Source of the DNA: UBA9160 sp035489755
GTDB taxonomy: Bacteria; Myxococcota_A; UBA9160
Direction: 5' to 3'
DNA: 64,000 nt
NCBI GenBank assembly: GCA_035489755.1
Contig: DATGZK010000072.1
Coordinates: forward strand, 124,001-188,000
Shown here piece by piece: positions 41,957 through 51,668 of this stretch (the first letter of the stretch is position 1; the number at the start of each line of letters is the position of its first letter). Under the pieces are notes generated by a model, which ran no database searches, was not told the DNA's origin, and saw only the letters and a list, made by a program, of their open reading frames with translations. Position numbers and translations under genes: made by a program.

Positions 41957-44359
41957 TCAGTCGATGACGCCTGCGCGGCGCGAGGCAGCCAGAGCCGCGA
42001 TCCCGTCTACGCGGCGGATCGCCTCGCGGATCTCGCGTGCAAAGGCGGCGCGGCGCAAGCCAAGGTCTGGAGTCCCCGATTCGAGCAGACCACGGTTGCG
42101 CGCGAGCCGAAGCGCTGTTTCGAACAGAACGCGAGACACCGACTCCGCGCTTTGAATCCGGCGCTGGAGCCGATACTGCTTGCCCAGGGCGAGAGATTGG
42201 CCGAGCAGAGCACTCGCATCGCAAGGAGCGCCCGGGTCTTGGCGCTCCAACGCGTCGCTCACGACGCGATATGCCTCGAGGAAGGGTCGGAGCACACGAT
42301 GGGCGCTAAACGGACGGATCCGCTCCACCAGGGCCAGGATCTCCGCAGAGCCGCGCGTGAGGCGGCTCTCCCACTCGCCGTCGTGAAGCGCGAGCTCCTG
42401 GCGCAATTCGCCGCGAAACTTCTCCTTTTCCGCGAAGAAGAACTCAAACTTGAGCAGGTCCCGCAGGCGCATCGCTTCGTCCCAGAACTCCGTCGTACGA
42501 TCGGCCACATCATCCTCCGCCGCGCGTAGCAGGGCGAGCTCCGCAATCGCTCCGTTCACAAAAAAGTGGATCACCGTATTGCGGTAGTATGCAGCGGTCA
42601 GGTGTTGGTCGGGACCGATCGCGTAGACGGCTTCGGGCCCTTCCGCAAAACACGCGACGACTCCGCTGTCCACCAGCACATCGAGTGCCCGCTGCACCCC
42701 CTCCTTGGTATCGAGTTCAAGGTCGCAGGTCGTCGGGAGCGCGCGGCGCCGCACGTACCCCACGAGCCGCCGCAGCGCCTCGACAGTCTCCTCGACGGAT
42801 AGTGCTCGATCGCCGCTTCCGAGGAGCGCAAGCGTCACGAGCGAGGTCGGCGTGATCGGCGTCGCGCGGTTGATCCGCACTGAGACCTCAAACGCGAGCT
42901 TCTGCACCGCGAGGCTCTCCTCCTCGCTCTCGGCCCTTGCCTCGCCTGACGGCTGCGCGTCTGGTGCACCGATCGTCTTGGCGAGGGACAGGGGTTCCCC
43001 GAATCGGATGTAGATCTCGCCGTAGCGGCGCCGGAGCTGTCGGAGCACGCGGACGAACCACGAGAAGCTCTCTTTCCTCTTTTTCGCACCGCGTTGTTCG
43101 GCAACGTAGTCGCCGACGTCCTGGATCTGGTCGTACGCGATCGAGACGGGGATCAGGAATACGTCCTCGCTCTTTCCGGTGCGATACGCGTCGACGACGT
43201 ACGAGAGCAAACCAAAGCGTGGTGGCAGAAGCTTCCCAGACCGCGAACGACCGCCTTCCACATACCATTCAAGCGGGAAGCGCTTCTCGATCAAATAGTC
43301 GATGTAGTGGTGAAGGACAGTCTTGTAAATCAGAGCGTCCTTGAAGCTGCGGCGAATGAAAAAGACGCCGCTTCTCCGGACCAGAGGACCTACCGGGAAG
43401 AAGTTCATGTTGATGCCCCCCGCGGTGTGGTTCGGCGGGAGACCGTTCTCGTGAAGGGCGTACTGCAAGACAAGATGATCGAGGTTTGACTTGTGCGATG
43501 GGAGAAACACGACGGGATGTCGCTGGGCCAGAGCTGCGATCTGATCGAGCTGCGTCCGTTCGTAGTGAAGCGTCTCGCCGTAACCCAGGGTATAGAGGAG
43601 CCGGATGAGACGTGCGACGAGATCGATCACATAGGGACTGTGGGTGGCAGCGATCTCGCGCAGATCGGAGGCGGCCTCACGCGCGACATCCGCCTCCGAC
43701 CGCTTGAGCTCGCGGGCGAGAGTCGCAAGGCGAGCGCGGAAGGCGACGCGGCCGAGGATGTCCTCGTGGACGAATCGCGGGACCTTGTAGCGCGCCCCGC
43801 GCAGGCGCCTCTCGGCGCGCTCAAGTGCCAGCGCCGCCTGTCGCGCGACGAACTCTGCGAGCCCGGTCGTTTGCGCGAAATCGCTTCCCGCCGCACGGCG
43901 CCAGCGCTCGCGCAGCTCGGACAGGGGCGCAGGTTCACCGGTGACGATCCGGCAACGGTCGGGGTTGCGTCGCAGGACCCAACGCTCGCGCAGCCAGCCG
44001 GGATCGCGCGGATCGCCGAACGTGGCCAGGTCGCGCAGGCGGGCGACCCGAACTCCTCCCACCTCTTCGGGCTGCCACGCCACGCGCAGCGGGGCCAGCA
44101 GGGGGTCGTCGGCTGCGGCCACGCAAGCCTCGAATCGAGGGTCGAGCCGCGGCTTGCGCGGACGTCGCCGCGTGGGCGGAATCTCGAGCACATCGAAAGC
44201 GGCGGGCGTGTCGCCGCTGGGGACGTTCCGCGAAATCCAGCCCAGCAGGAGCCGGCGCTCTAGCCTGCTGGAGGCGTCGAGCAAGAAGACCACGCGCCGG
44301 CGCCCCCCCTCCGGGAGGGCGAGGGGCCAAAGCGGTGCGTCGGCATGGGCGCGCGTCAT
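41957..44359 (-). CDS. plsB: glycerol-3-phosphate 1-O-acyltransferase PlsB
   Basis: An 800-residue enzyme of the PlsB family that acylates sn-glycerol-3-phosphate at position 1, the first step of phospholipid synthesis. Catalytic HX4D is H289-K-S-N-L-D294 (PSHKSNLDHLVLQ), followed by GGINMNFFPVGPLVRRSG and FFIRRSF (substrate binding), and YVEGGRSRSGKLLPPRFG. The N- and C-terminal helical domains of typical PlsB are present. The start is set to ATG 44359, as upstream codons overlap the MetE-like gene's end. Peripheral inner-membrane enzyme that takes acyl-CoA or acyl-ACP. It converges on the DUF523 gene. Confidence 0.92.
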   Translation of the reverse strand: MTRAHADAPLWPLALPEGGRRRVVFLLDASSRLERRLLLGWISRNVPSGDTPAAFDVLEIPPTRRRPRKPRLDPRFEACVAAADDPLLAPLRVAWQPEEVGGVRVARLRDLATFGDPRDPGWLRERWVLRRNPDRCRIVTGEPAPLSELRERWRRAAGSDFAQTTGLAEFVARQAALALERAERRLRGARYKVPRFVHEDILGRVAFRARLATLARELKRSEADVAREAASDLREIAATHSPYVIDLVARLIRLLYTLGYGETLHYERTQLDQIAALAQRHPVVFLPSHKSNLDHLVLQYALHENGLPPNHTAGGINMNFFPVGPLVRRSGVFFIRRSFKDALIYKTVLHHYIDYLIEKRFPLEWYVEGGRSRSGKLLPPRFGLLSYVVDAYRTGKSEDVFLIPVSIAYDQIQDVGDYVAEQRGAKKRKESFSWFVRVLRQLRRRYGEIYIRFGEPLSLAKTIGAPDAQPSGEARAESEEESLAVQKLAFEVSVRINRATPITPTSLVTLALLGSGDRALSVEETVEALRRLVGYVRRRALPTTCDLELDTKEGVQRALDVLVDSGVVACFAEGPEAVYAIGPDQHLTAAYYRNTVIHFFVNGAIAELALLRAAEDDVADRTTEFWDEAMRLRDLLKFEFFFAEKEKFRGELRQELALHDGEWESRLTRGSAEILALVERIRPFSAHRVLRPFLEAYRVVSDALERQDPGAPCDASALLGQSLALGKQYRLQRRIQSAESVSRVLFETALRLARNRGLLESGTPDLGLRRAAFAREIREAIRRVDGIAALAASRRAGVID

Positions 44360-44453
44360 CGGCCAACGGCCTCCGATCTGCCCGATTGTATCTTCGCGGC
44401 CGGGCTGAGTGTTCGCTGACCTGTCACAGGCGTTCGCCTTCTCGGCCTCGCGA

Positions 44454-45632
44454 TCAGGTCGCACGAGGCAGGCCGAACAGCCGCTGGCTCGCGATCTCGG
44501 CGCCCGTTCTTAGAGCGCGCAGCTTCCTCCATACGACCTCCTCCGCCACCTCCCCCAATCCGGCGGCGGTGGCGAAGCCACAGTCCGTTCCTGCGATCAC
44601 ACGGTGGACGTCTCCCACCGCCCGCACGGCGAGTTCGATGCGTTCGGCGACGACCTCGGGATGCTCGACATAGTTGGTCGTCGTGTCGATCACTCCCGCC
44701 ACGAGCAGCCACGACTCTGGCAGCGGAACCCGGGCGAGGGTGCGGTGCTCGTGGGCATGTCGGGGGTTGGCCATCGAGAGCACGAGCGCGCCCGCGCGCG
44801 CGCTGTAGAGCAGAGGCAGAAGGGCCTCCAGCGCGACATCGTCCTCATGCGGCCCTTCGTAGTTGCCCCAGCACACGTGCATGCGCACGCGTTCGGGTGG
44901 AATCCGGGCGAGCGCGCGATTGATCGCAGCGATGACCTGCTCGACGAATTTCAGAAACTCCGCCAGGGGACGGTCGGCAAATAGGGTATGACGTTCCATG
45001 GCGAGGTCGGGACAATCGAGCTGCAGTACCCAGCCCTGGGAGACGACGTATTCGTACTCGGTACGCAGGGCCTCGGCGATGGCTTCGACATAGCGATCGA
45101 GGCTTCCGTAGTACGCGTCCTGCATCGCACAGGCGACGATCCCTGGCGAAGGGGCGGTCCGGAAAGACTCGATGAAGCCTGTTTCCTGCTCCGCCAAGAT
45201 GCGTGCATAGACTGCGCACTCCCGCTCAAGGGGTCCGCGATCGACGTACCGTACGGGCCCCTCGGCTCGTGGGGCGTTCATGAGGCTCACGGACAGGCGG
45301 GAGAACTCTGGCGCCTTGAGCTCAAGAAAGGTCCGATAGCGCAGGAGGTCGCGCATAATCGGCCGGCGGCTCGCTCCGCCGAACCCGCTCAGGCTGTGCT
45401 GCAGGTAGGTAAAGAAGCTCTCCCGAGGCTGCTCGCCGTCATTTCCGATATCGATGCCGGCCTCGATCTGCGCGGCGACCGCTCGGCGTGTTGCATCCAG
45501 GGTCGTAGCCGCGAGGGCCGCCGCGTCGATCGGTTCGCGGCGGCTCTTCTTCACGAGCAGCTCCAGGAGTGCCTTCGGCCGCGGGAGGCTCCCGGCATGC
45601 GTTGTGAGGATCCGCGTCTCGCTGCGCTGCAT
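44454..45632 (-). CDS. MetE-like cobalamin-independent methionine synthase C-terminal family protein
   Basis: A 392-residue barrel of the MetE C-terminal/URO-D superfamily. Zinc ligands of MetE can be matched to HVCWGN (His-x-Cys) and GTDCGF (Cys); NYEGPHEDD and THAGSLPRP are family landmarks. It lacks the N-terminal folate domain, so it is a stand-alone methyltransferase-like protein whose methyl donor and acceptor are unknown. ATG 45632 follows GAGGGGGGAGA. Its stop is 94 bases before the PlsB start on the same strand, so co-transcription is possible. Confidence 0.85.
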   Translation of the reverse strand: MQRSETRILTTHAGSLPRPKALLELLVKKSRREPIDAAALAATTLDATRRAVAAQIEAGIDIGNDGEQPRESFFTYLQHSLSGFGGASRRPIMRDLLRYRTFLELKAPEFSRLSVSLMNAPRAEGPVRYVDRGPLERECAVYARILAEQETGFIESFRTAPSPGIVACAMQDAYYGSLDRYVEAIAEALRTEYEYVVSQGWVLQLDCPDLAMERHTLFADRPLAEFLKFVEQVIAAINRALARIPPERVRMHVCWGNYEGPHEDDVALEALLPLLYSARAGALVLSMANPRHAHEHRTLARVPLPESWLLVAGVIDTTTNYVEHPEVVAERIELAVRAVGDVHRVIAGTDCGFATAAGLGEVAEEVVWRKLRALRTGAEIASQRLFGLPRAT

Positions 45633-45765
45633 TCTCCCCCCTCGGCGGACGACGCAACGGACGGTATCTCATCCCATCCAATGCGGAGCAGCGCGGAGGT
45701 GCTGAGACCCGCTCAAGGTGCGCGGTGGGGGCGTCGAAACGTTGCGAAGGAGGGATCCAATCGCG

Positions 45766-48039
45766 ATGCCTGGCATGCCCTTGCAGGAGCACAAAGTCGG
45801 TCATGACGGCATCGTCGCACTTGTCCATGGATTCGCGGAGCCCGCACTCTTGGTGCGCGCGGGATTCATCACGGCCATCAACGAGTTGGCCCGGCGGCTC
45901 CTGGGAGGGGGATCCCCCGGTGTCCCGCTCAGCTCAGTTCTGCGACCGATCTTAATCGGTGCCCTGGGTGGGACACCCGCAGACCTGTTTGGGGGGACGG
46001 TCGGCCCGGCGGTGACGCCCGCGCGAGCGCTGCGTGCGGACGGCTCGGAGCTCGAGCTTGAGGTGATCGTCTCCCCGCTCTCGATCGAGCGAGCGAGCGG
46101 GTGCTTTCTCGTGCTGCGGGACGTGAGTTCGCGCGATACGCGCGAGGCAAAACGGCTGCGGAGCTACCGGCGGATCTTCGATCGTGCTCCGGACCTCATG
46201 ATCACCCATGATCTTGACGGACGCATTACCTACACGAATGCATCCAGCCAGCGTGCCCTTGGATACGAGCCCGAGGAAATGCTGGGTATGCAAATTACCC
46301 AGATCGTGGCCCCATTCCGGGGTAACGCGTCCTCAGGTGCCCGGATCGCGGCTGCGCCCATACTCTATGAGGCCGAATTCATCGCGAAAGACGGAACGCT
46401 GGCGCCGTACGAAATCAGCTCGTCTGTGATTGGAGACGAGAGGGGTCCGCGGGCGCGGCTCCTGATCGCTCGCGATATCAGCGCCCGGCGCCAAGCCGAA
46501 CAGGCGCTGCGAAGAAGCGATGAACGCTTTCGGGCAGCGGCGGAGGGGAGTTTCGACGCCCTCTTTCTTCTTGAACCGGTGCGTGACGGAACAGGTCGGC
46601 TCCTGGATTTCCGAATCGTCGACCTCAATCGTCGCGCTCTCAAGCTCGGCCGCGTGCGCCGCAATCGAGTTTTGGGTCGACCACTGCGCGAACTGCTCTC
46701 GCCGAAGACGCATGATGTTTTCTTCAAGAAATGCGTGCGAGTGCTGGAAACGCGTGAACCCCTCGAAGAAGAGATTGTTCCGAATGCCTCCGAGATTGAC
46801 GCCGCATGGCTGCGACACCAAATCGTTCCACTCGTCGATGGGGTTGCAGTAACCGCCCGCGATGTCACCGAGCGCCACCGTTTGGAAGAAGAGCTACGTC
46901 ATTCCCAAAAGATGGAAGCGGTGGGTAGACTCGCAGGCGGCATCGCCCACGACTTCAACAACTTGCTGACGGCCATCAACGGGTACAGTGACCTGCTGCT
47001 CGAACGAGTCCCGAAGGATCATCCGCTGCGTCCAGACCTGCAGGAGATCCACGGCGCTGGCGAACGCGCGGCGGCCCTCACCCACCAACTCCTGGCCTTC
47101 AGTCGACGGCAGGTGCTGAAGCCAGAACGGTTGGATTTGAATGCGGTGATCCGTGACATGGAGAACATGCTGCGCCGTCTCATCGGCGAGCATATCGAGG
47201 TAAGAACAAGCCTTGCCCGGGACCTCGGTCACGTCCGGGCCGACCGCGGTCAGATTCAGCAGGTCTTAATGAACCTCGTCGTGAATGCTCGCGACGCGAT
47301 GGAATCCGGTGGCTTGCTCACGTTGGAGACCGCGAATTCAGGTTTCGACGGTACGGATCCGAGCCAGGAGGTCGGTGCGCCGACAGGTCGGCACGTCATG
47401 TTGGCCGTGAGCGACAGCGGTTGCGGCATCGACGAAGAGACGCTGGCACGCATCTTCGAGCCGTTCTTTACGACGAAGCCTTCCGGGAAGGGTACGGGCT
47501 TAGGTCTCTCGACAGTGTATGGCATCATCCAGCAAAGCGGAGGTCAGGTCAGAGCCCAGAGTCGGCCCGGGGCTGGGAGCGTCTTTCGCGTCTTCCTTCC
47601 GATCGACGAGAGATCCGAGGACGCGGCTTCGCCCCAGCCACTCAGGACTTCCGCCCCGAAGGGTCGAGAGACGGTGCTTCTGGTGGAAGATGAGCCGCTG
47701 GTAGGACGCCTCGCCGAGCGTGTCCTGATCCAGGCGGGATACACCGTGCTCTATGCCTCAAACGGCCTCGAGGCTCGCGGCGTATTCAGCCAGCGCGACG
47801 GCGCAATCGACATCCTTGTGACGGACGTCGTGATGCCGCGCATGGGCGGTCCGCAGCTGGCGGAGCTGCTGCGCGCGGAGCGGCCGGACCTTCGCGTCCT
47901 CTTCCTGTCCGGTTATAACGACGGTGCTGTGCTGGGTGGGACGGCGGCGAGCGGGACGAGCTTTCTTGGCAAGCCGTTTACCGCGGAAGCACTCTCGGGC
48001 GAGGTGAGGCGGCTGCTCGACGGTGGAAGCGGGGGCTGA
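45766..48039 (+). CDS. PAS-domain hybrid sensor histidine kinase with receiver
   Basis: A 757-residue hybrid kinase. Two or three PAS-like domains fill about residues 20-380 (SYRRIFDRAPDLMITHDLDGRITYTN and DERFRAAAEGSFDALFLLEP), followed by HisKA with H395 (GGIAHDFNNLL), HATPase with NxVVNARDAM, DSGCGID and GTGLGLSTVYG, and a C-terminal receiver (Asp687 in VTDVVMPRMGG, Lys in FLGKPF). No transmembrane helix is evident, so a cytoplasmic sensor is likely. Start ATG 45766 follows AAGGAGGG at 45747-45754; the longer frame begins at GTG 45718. No partner response regulator is adjacent; a stimulus is not inferable. Confidence 0.92.
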   Translation: MPGMPLQEHKVGHDGIVALVHGFAEPALLVRAGFITAINELARRLLGGGSPGVPLSSVLRPILIGALGGTPADLFGGTVGPAVTPARALRADGSELELEVIVSPLSIERASGCFLVLRDVSSRDTREAKRLRSYRRIFDRAPDLMITHDLDGRITYTNASSQRALGYEPEEMLGMQITQIVAPFRGNASSGARIAAAPILYEAEFIAKDGTLAPYEISSSVIGDERGPRARLLIARDISARRQAEQALRRSDERFRAAAEGSFDALFLLEPVRDGTGRLLDFRIVDLNRRALKLGRVRRNRVLGRPLRELLSPKTHDVFFKKCVRVLETREPLEEEIVPNASEIDAAWLRHQIVPLVDGVAVTARDVTERHRLEEELRHSQKMEAVGRLAGGIAHDFNNLLTAINGYSDLLLERVPKDHPLRPDLQEIHGAGERAAALTHQLLAFSRRQVLKPERLDLNAVIRDMENMLRRLIGEHIEVRTSLARDLGHVRADRGQIQQVLMNLVVNARDAMESGGLLTLETANSGFDGTDPSQEVGAPTGRHVMLAVSDSGCGIDEETLARIFEPFFTTKPSGKGTGLGLSTVYGIIQQSGGQVRAQSRPGAGSVFRVFLPIDERSEDAASPQPLRTSAPKGRETVLLVEDEPLVGRLAERVLIQAGYTVLYASNGLEARGVFSQRDGAIDILVTDVVMPRMGGPQLAELLRAERPDLRVLFLSGYNDGAVLGGTAASGTSFLGKPFTAEALSGEVRRLLDGGSGG

Positions 48040-48059
48040 GCGAACTCCTGCCCCGCCTC

Positions 48060-49181
48060 TCACCGCTGATCGTCTGCCGCACTCTCGTCGGGGATCTGCT
48101 CTGGCATTTGGATTTCGCTGGCCATCGATCGCAGGACTTCAGTTCCAATTTGCCTCGCCTGATGCGGTGAGCTTGCGAGCACGATGACGCCCAAGTGCAG
48201 CGAGGGCACGAAGGCCACGAGGCTCGAGAAGCCGAGCATTCCGCCATTCTTCGCCACCAAGACGTCGCCCTCCTCGAGCGCGTAGACCTGCCAGCCGAGT
48301 GCCACCTCTCCGTAGGGCGCGGCACGGCGTCGGGGTCGCTCGAGGAGATCGAGCAGGGGCGAGAGAGCGGTCTCGCGGGCGCCCATCGCGAAGCGTAGGA
48401 ACTTCATCAGATCGTCGAGGCTCGAACTTAGGCCGGTGGCAGGTAGCAGCGCGGGCCAGCTCGGAAGCTCGTAGCGTGCAATTTCCCCATCGACTCCGCG
48501 GCCATGGGCGAGCCTTGCGCGGCTTGGCAGCTCGGGAAGAAGCCACGTACTGCTCATCCCAAGAGGCACCAGCACCTCGCGCGCCAGGACCGCTTGGTAG
48601 CTCCGGGTCCCGGCGGCCTTGATCAGGGCGTGCCCGAGCAGCGCGAACCCGAGGTTGGAGTAGAGATACTGGACGCCCGGGGCACGATCCAACTTGTAGG
48701 TGTTTAGGAACTCCCACATGCGCTCCAGGGTGAGCGTTGCGCTCTGGTGCGGCACGTCTCGCGGCAGGGCAGACGTGTGGGTGGCGAGATCGACGAGCCG
48801 GATCGGTTGGCCCTCGAAGGTGGGGACGGTGATTCCTTTGGGCACGAACAGCTGCAATGGATCATCGAGCCGCACCATTCCGCGTTCGACGAGGGCGGCG
48901 AGGATGGTGGCGGTGAAGACCTGGGTCAGGGAGCCGAGCTCAAACAGGGTGTCCGCGGTGGGGGTTCCGAGATCACGTCCGGCGTCGCCGTAGAAGAACG
49001 TGGCCTCGCGGCCATTCTCGTGGACACCGATGGCGAGGCTGGCAGCGGCTCCTTGTCCAAGGTGCTGCGCAGCGATCGCATCGACGCGAGATCGCAGTTC
49101 GTCCGGAGCTGCCCCCTGCGCGGAGCTGGCCCATAGGACGGCTGTGATGGCCCACGCGAGGAGTCGCAAACGGGGGATCAC
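48060..49181 (-). CDS. exported serine hydrolase (class C beta-lactamase family) lacking the SxxK lysine
   Basis: A 373-residue periplasmic protein with a signal peptide (LLAWAITAVLWASSAQG, cleavage near residue 23). The nucleophile motif reads S84-L-T-Q87 (FELGSLTQVFTA): the general-base lysine of SxxK is glutamine; the codon is CAG. Other motifs are normal: Y174-S-N176 (YLYSNLG), and the third motif reads KNGG (VAKNGGMLGFSS). So it may be an inactive or altered esterase, DD-peptidase or beta-lactamase relative. It starts with GTG 49181 and no good ribosome site. Confidence 0.88.
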   Translation of the reverse strand: MIPRLRLLAWAITAVLWASSAQGAAPDELRSRVDAIAAQHLGQGAAASLAIGVHENGREATFFYGDAGRDLGTPTADTLFELGSLTQVFTATILAALVERGMVRLDDPLQLFVPKGITVPTFEGQPIRLVDLATHTSALPRDVPHQSATLTLERMWEFLNTYKLDRAPGVQYLYSNLGFALLGHALIKAAGTRSYQAVLAREVLVPLGMSSTWLLPELPSRARLAHGRGVDGEIARYELPSWPALLPATGLSSSLDDLMKFLRFAMGARETALSPLLDLLERPRRRAAPYGEVALGWQVYALEEGDVLVAKNGGMLGFSSLVAFVPSLHLGVIVLASSPHQARQIGTEVLRSMASEIQMPEQIPDESAADDQR

Positions 49182-49630
49182 AAGGTCAACCCCGGAAGGT
49201 CGGGCGTGGACGCTCGCCCCCTACGCACATGCATCCCGATTTGCGCGGGTGCGGCACGCGGCCAAGCGGCGCCGACGAATCGCATGCACAACTCCACCTG
49301 CCAACTGCGCTGAGGGTGCCGGCCCGATGCCGCACGCTCAAGAGGGCGCATCGTCCCGAACGCTGGCACCTCCGCAAGTCCCCCGTGATGGGCGGCGGCG
49401 CGCGCCTGCGCAGATCGAAGATTTAGGCTGACAGATTCCCAATTGACGGAAGGTTCGATAGGCACGAGACCGAAGCGTAGCGGGGGCGCAGGCCCACACC
49501 TTCCCTTGCCCCGGAAGGCGATCCGCCTTGCGGGCGGAGAGTCGAGGAAGGGTGCTCGAGCGAGCCTGGCGCCCGGCCCGGACAGCGCTGGCGCGCCTTG
49601 AGGCTGCCCCGCGCTGCCGCCGAAGATCGT
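49182..49630. other. intergenic region with no identified gene
   Basis: About 450 bases between two minus-strand genes. I see no recognisable protein and no clear hairpin terminator or RNA gene. Confidence 0.4.
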
Positions 49631-50428
49631 TTACGCCGGCGTCGGCGCCGCCGCCGGGCCCGAGGTGCGAGGGAGCTCCCCACGCACAAGCGCACCGCGG
49701 GGCGCCAGAGTTTCCAGCCGGCCGCGAATCCAAGCCTCCGCCTCGGTCCTCAGGCCATCTTTGTCCGCCTGATGAAGGACGGGACCGAATGCGAGGGCGA
49801 CGTGCATGCGAGGTTTGCGAAAGCAGCCGAGGAAGTGAGGGATAAACCCGTCATCGCCAACCCAGGCATCGTCGCGGCTCGCGTACTCGATCGCGACTGG
49901 GACGATGGGGATGCGGTGCTCGGCCGCAAGCTCGAAAAGGCCTGGGAAAAACGGGAGTGCGCCGGGGCCGCGCGAAGTTGTGCCTTCGGGAAAAGCGGCG
50001 AAAGCGACGCCCTGTTGCAGCAGAGCCAATGCACCCGCGCGAGCCGCCCGGCGGCTCGCCTTGTCCTCTCGCCGGACAAACACGGTGTGCGTCTCCCGAG
50101 CGGCCGCTCCAAAAAGCGGCCACTCGGCGATCTCCGCCTTGGCAAGAAACGCACAGGGTCGCTGGGCGAGGAGGGCGGCGATGTCCACATAAGAGCGGTG
50201 GTTTGCGAGGAGCAGGACAGGACCCGCCGGCGGACTGCCGTGCACCTCGACCCGCACACCGAGGAGACTCACCATCCGACGCGCCCACGCATGGCCGTGT
50301 CGGGTGGCGACATGGGGACAGGTTCCTTGGATCTTTGCGCTCAACTTGAGGCGGAGGACCGTGAACGCGGTCAGCGCAGCCAAGGCTGAGAGACGCAAGG
50401 TGACGCGAGCGGTACCGAGCAGTCCCAT
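49631..50428 (-). CDS. 1-acylglycerol-3-phosphate O-acyltransferase (PlsC family, OlsA-like)
   Basis: A 265-residue lysophospholipid acyltransferase with an N-terminal membrane helix (GTARVTLRLSALAALTAFTVL). Catalytic HX4D is H77-R-S-Y-V-D82 (LLLANHRSYVD), and the second motif is FPEGTTSRG. The C-terminus (RTSGPAAAPTPA) is low complexity. ATG 50428 has AAGGAGA upstream. It is divergent from the OlsB-like gene at 50640, and such an OlsA-OlsB pair makes ornithine lipid in proteobacteria. PlsC housekeeping function is equally possible; PlsB lies about 6 kb away. Confidence 0.88.
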   Translation of the reverse strand: MGLLGTARVTLRLSALAALTAFTVLRLKLSAKIQGTCPHVATRHGHAWARRMVSLLGVRVEVHGSPPAGPVLLLANHRSYVDIAALLAQRPCAFLAKAEIAEWPLFGAAARETHTVFVRREDKASRRAARAGALALLQQGVAFAAFPEGTTSRGPGALPFFPGLFELAAEHRIPIVPVAIEYASRDDAWVGDDGFIPHFLGCFRKPRMHVALAFGPVLHQADKDGLRTEAEAWIRGRLETLAPRGALVRGELPRTSGPAAAPTPA

Positions 50429-50639
50429 GAGGCGGATCTCCTTCGGGGGCTGGTGCGCGATCTGCGATCTCGCGCAAGAAGCTCGGTCCGCGTCGTGGCG
50501 TTCGCGTGAAGCGGCTGCGGAGAAAGTGGGACGTCACGCGCTCGTCCCTCAATTGCGACAGTGCCGTGAATCGCCGAGCCGAATCTAGAGCCGACTGCGC
50601 GTTCGACAAGAGACCTTTTTTTGGGGGTGGAGGTCCGTC

Positions 50640-51665
50640 ATGTCCTATCCGAGTGTCGGAGTGCTACGGCCCGGGCTTCCTTGGCTTGGGCTGCGACGCC
50701 GTGGGGCGACGCGGGTGGGCGGTGTACAGCCGGTGAGGCCCGCACCGATCGCGCCACGGCGCGACGAGGCCTGGATGCGTGAGGAGGTGGCCCGCCTCGA
50801 AGACGCCGCGCTGGTACCTCACGATCGCTACTTGGTCGCCGCCGCTTCCGCGGCGCAGATCCCGGCGTTGCTGCGCGAGATCGGCCGCCTGCGCGAGATC
50901 ACCTTCCGATCCGTGGGCGAGGGCACCGGACAGGAGCTGGACCTTGACCTGTTCGATCGAACCTACGAGCACCTCTTCGTCTGGGACCGACGGGCCGGCG
51001 AGCTTGTGGGGGCATATCGCCTTGCCGAGACCGAGCGTCTGCGGCCGGTATTCGGCGTCGCCGGCCTCTACACCCATACCCTTTTTGAACTTGACGATGC
51101 CTTCTTCGCCGAGCTCGGGCCCGCGATCGAGCTTGGCCGCTCCTTCGTGCGAGCTGAGTACCAACGCTCCGCAGGCGCCCTGATGCTGCTCTGGAAGGGG
51201 ATTGGGCGCTTGGTGCTTGCGAGGCCGAGGGTCAAGATGCTGTTCGGCGCGGTGAGCGTGTCTCAAGGTTATTCGCCCGCATCGCGCGCATTGATCGCGG
51301 CCACTCTCTCGCAAAACCACGGCGACCCCGTGCTCGCGGCCCACGTCCGACCCCGGCAGCCCCTGCGCACGAGCTGGTGGACGCGCCGAAAGACCAGGAT
51401 GTCCCTGGTGATGGGAAGCACGCCCGAAGAACTCTCGCAGCTCGTGGCCCGAGTAGAGCCGGACGGCAAGGATCTACCGGTCCTCGTGCGCGAGTACCTC
51501 AAGCTCGGCGGCCGCTTCTTGGCGTGGAACGTCGACCCTAGCTTTGGCGGCGTGCTCGACGGTCTCGTGGTGGTGAACCTTGCCTGGACCTCATCGCGGC
51601 TGCTCGAGTTCTACATGGGAGGGCAGGGGGCAACCGACTTTCTTTCCAAGCACGCGGGCACCTGA
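50640..51665 (+). CDS. OlsB-like GNAT acyltransferase (hemolysin/lyso-ornithine-lipid synthase type)
   Basis: A 341-residue GNAT-fold acyltransferase of the OlsB/hemolysin-like family. Landmarks: YLVAAASAAQIPALLREIGRLREITFR, the acyl-substrate region beginning RTYEHLFVWDRRAGELVGAYRL, ELGRSFVRAEYQRS, and MLFGAVSVSQGYSPASRAL. In ornithine-lipid synthesis OlsB N-acylates ornithine with 3-hydroxyacyl-ACP. ATG 50640 has GGAGG just upstream. The last 120 residues are more divergent than in typical OlsB (about 260-290 residues), so this is a long form. It faces away from the PlsC gene across 211 bases. Confidence 0.78.
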   Translation: MSYPSVGVLRPGLPWLGLRRRGATRVGGVQPVRPAPIAPRRDEAWMREEVARLEDAALVPHDRYLVAAASAAQIPALLREIGRLREITFRSVGEGTGQELDLDLFDRTYEHLFVWDRRAGELVGAYRLAETERLRPVFGVAGLYTHTLFELDDAFFAELGPAIELGRSFVRAEYQRSAGALMLLWKGIGRLVLARPRVKMLFGAVSVSQGYSPASRALIAATLSQNHGDPVLAAHVRPRQPLRTSWWTRRKTRMSLVMGSTPEELSQLVARVEPDGKDLPVLVREYLKLGGRFLAWNVDPSFGGVLDGLVVVNLAWTSSRLLEFYMGGQGATDFLSKHAGT

Positions 51666-51668
51666 GCT

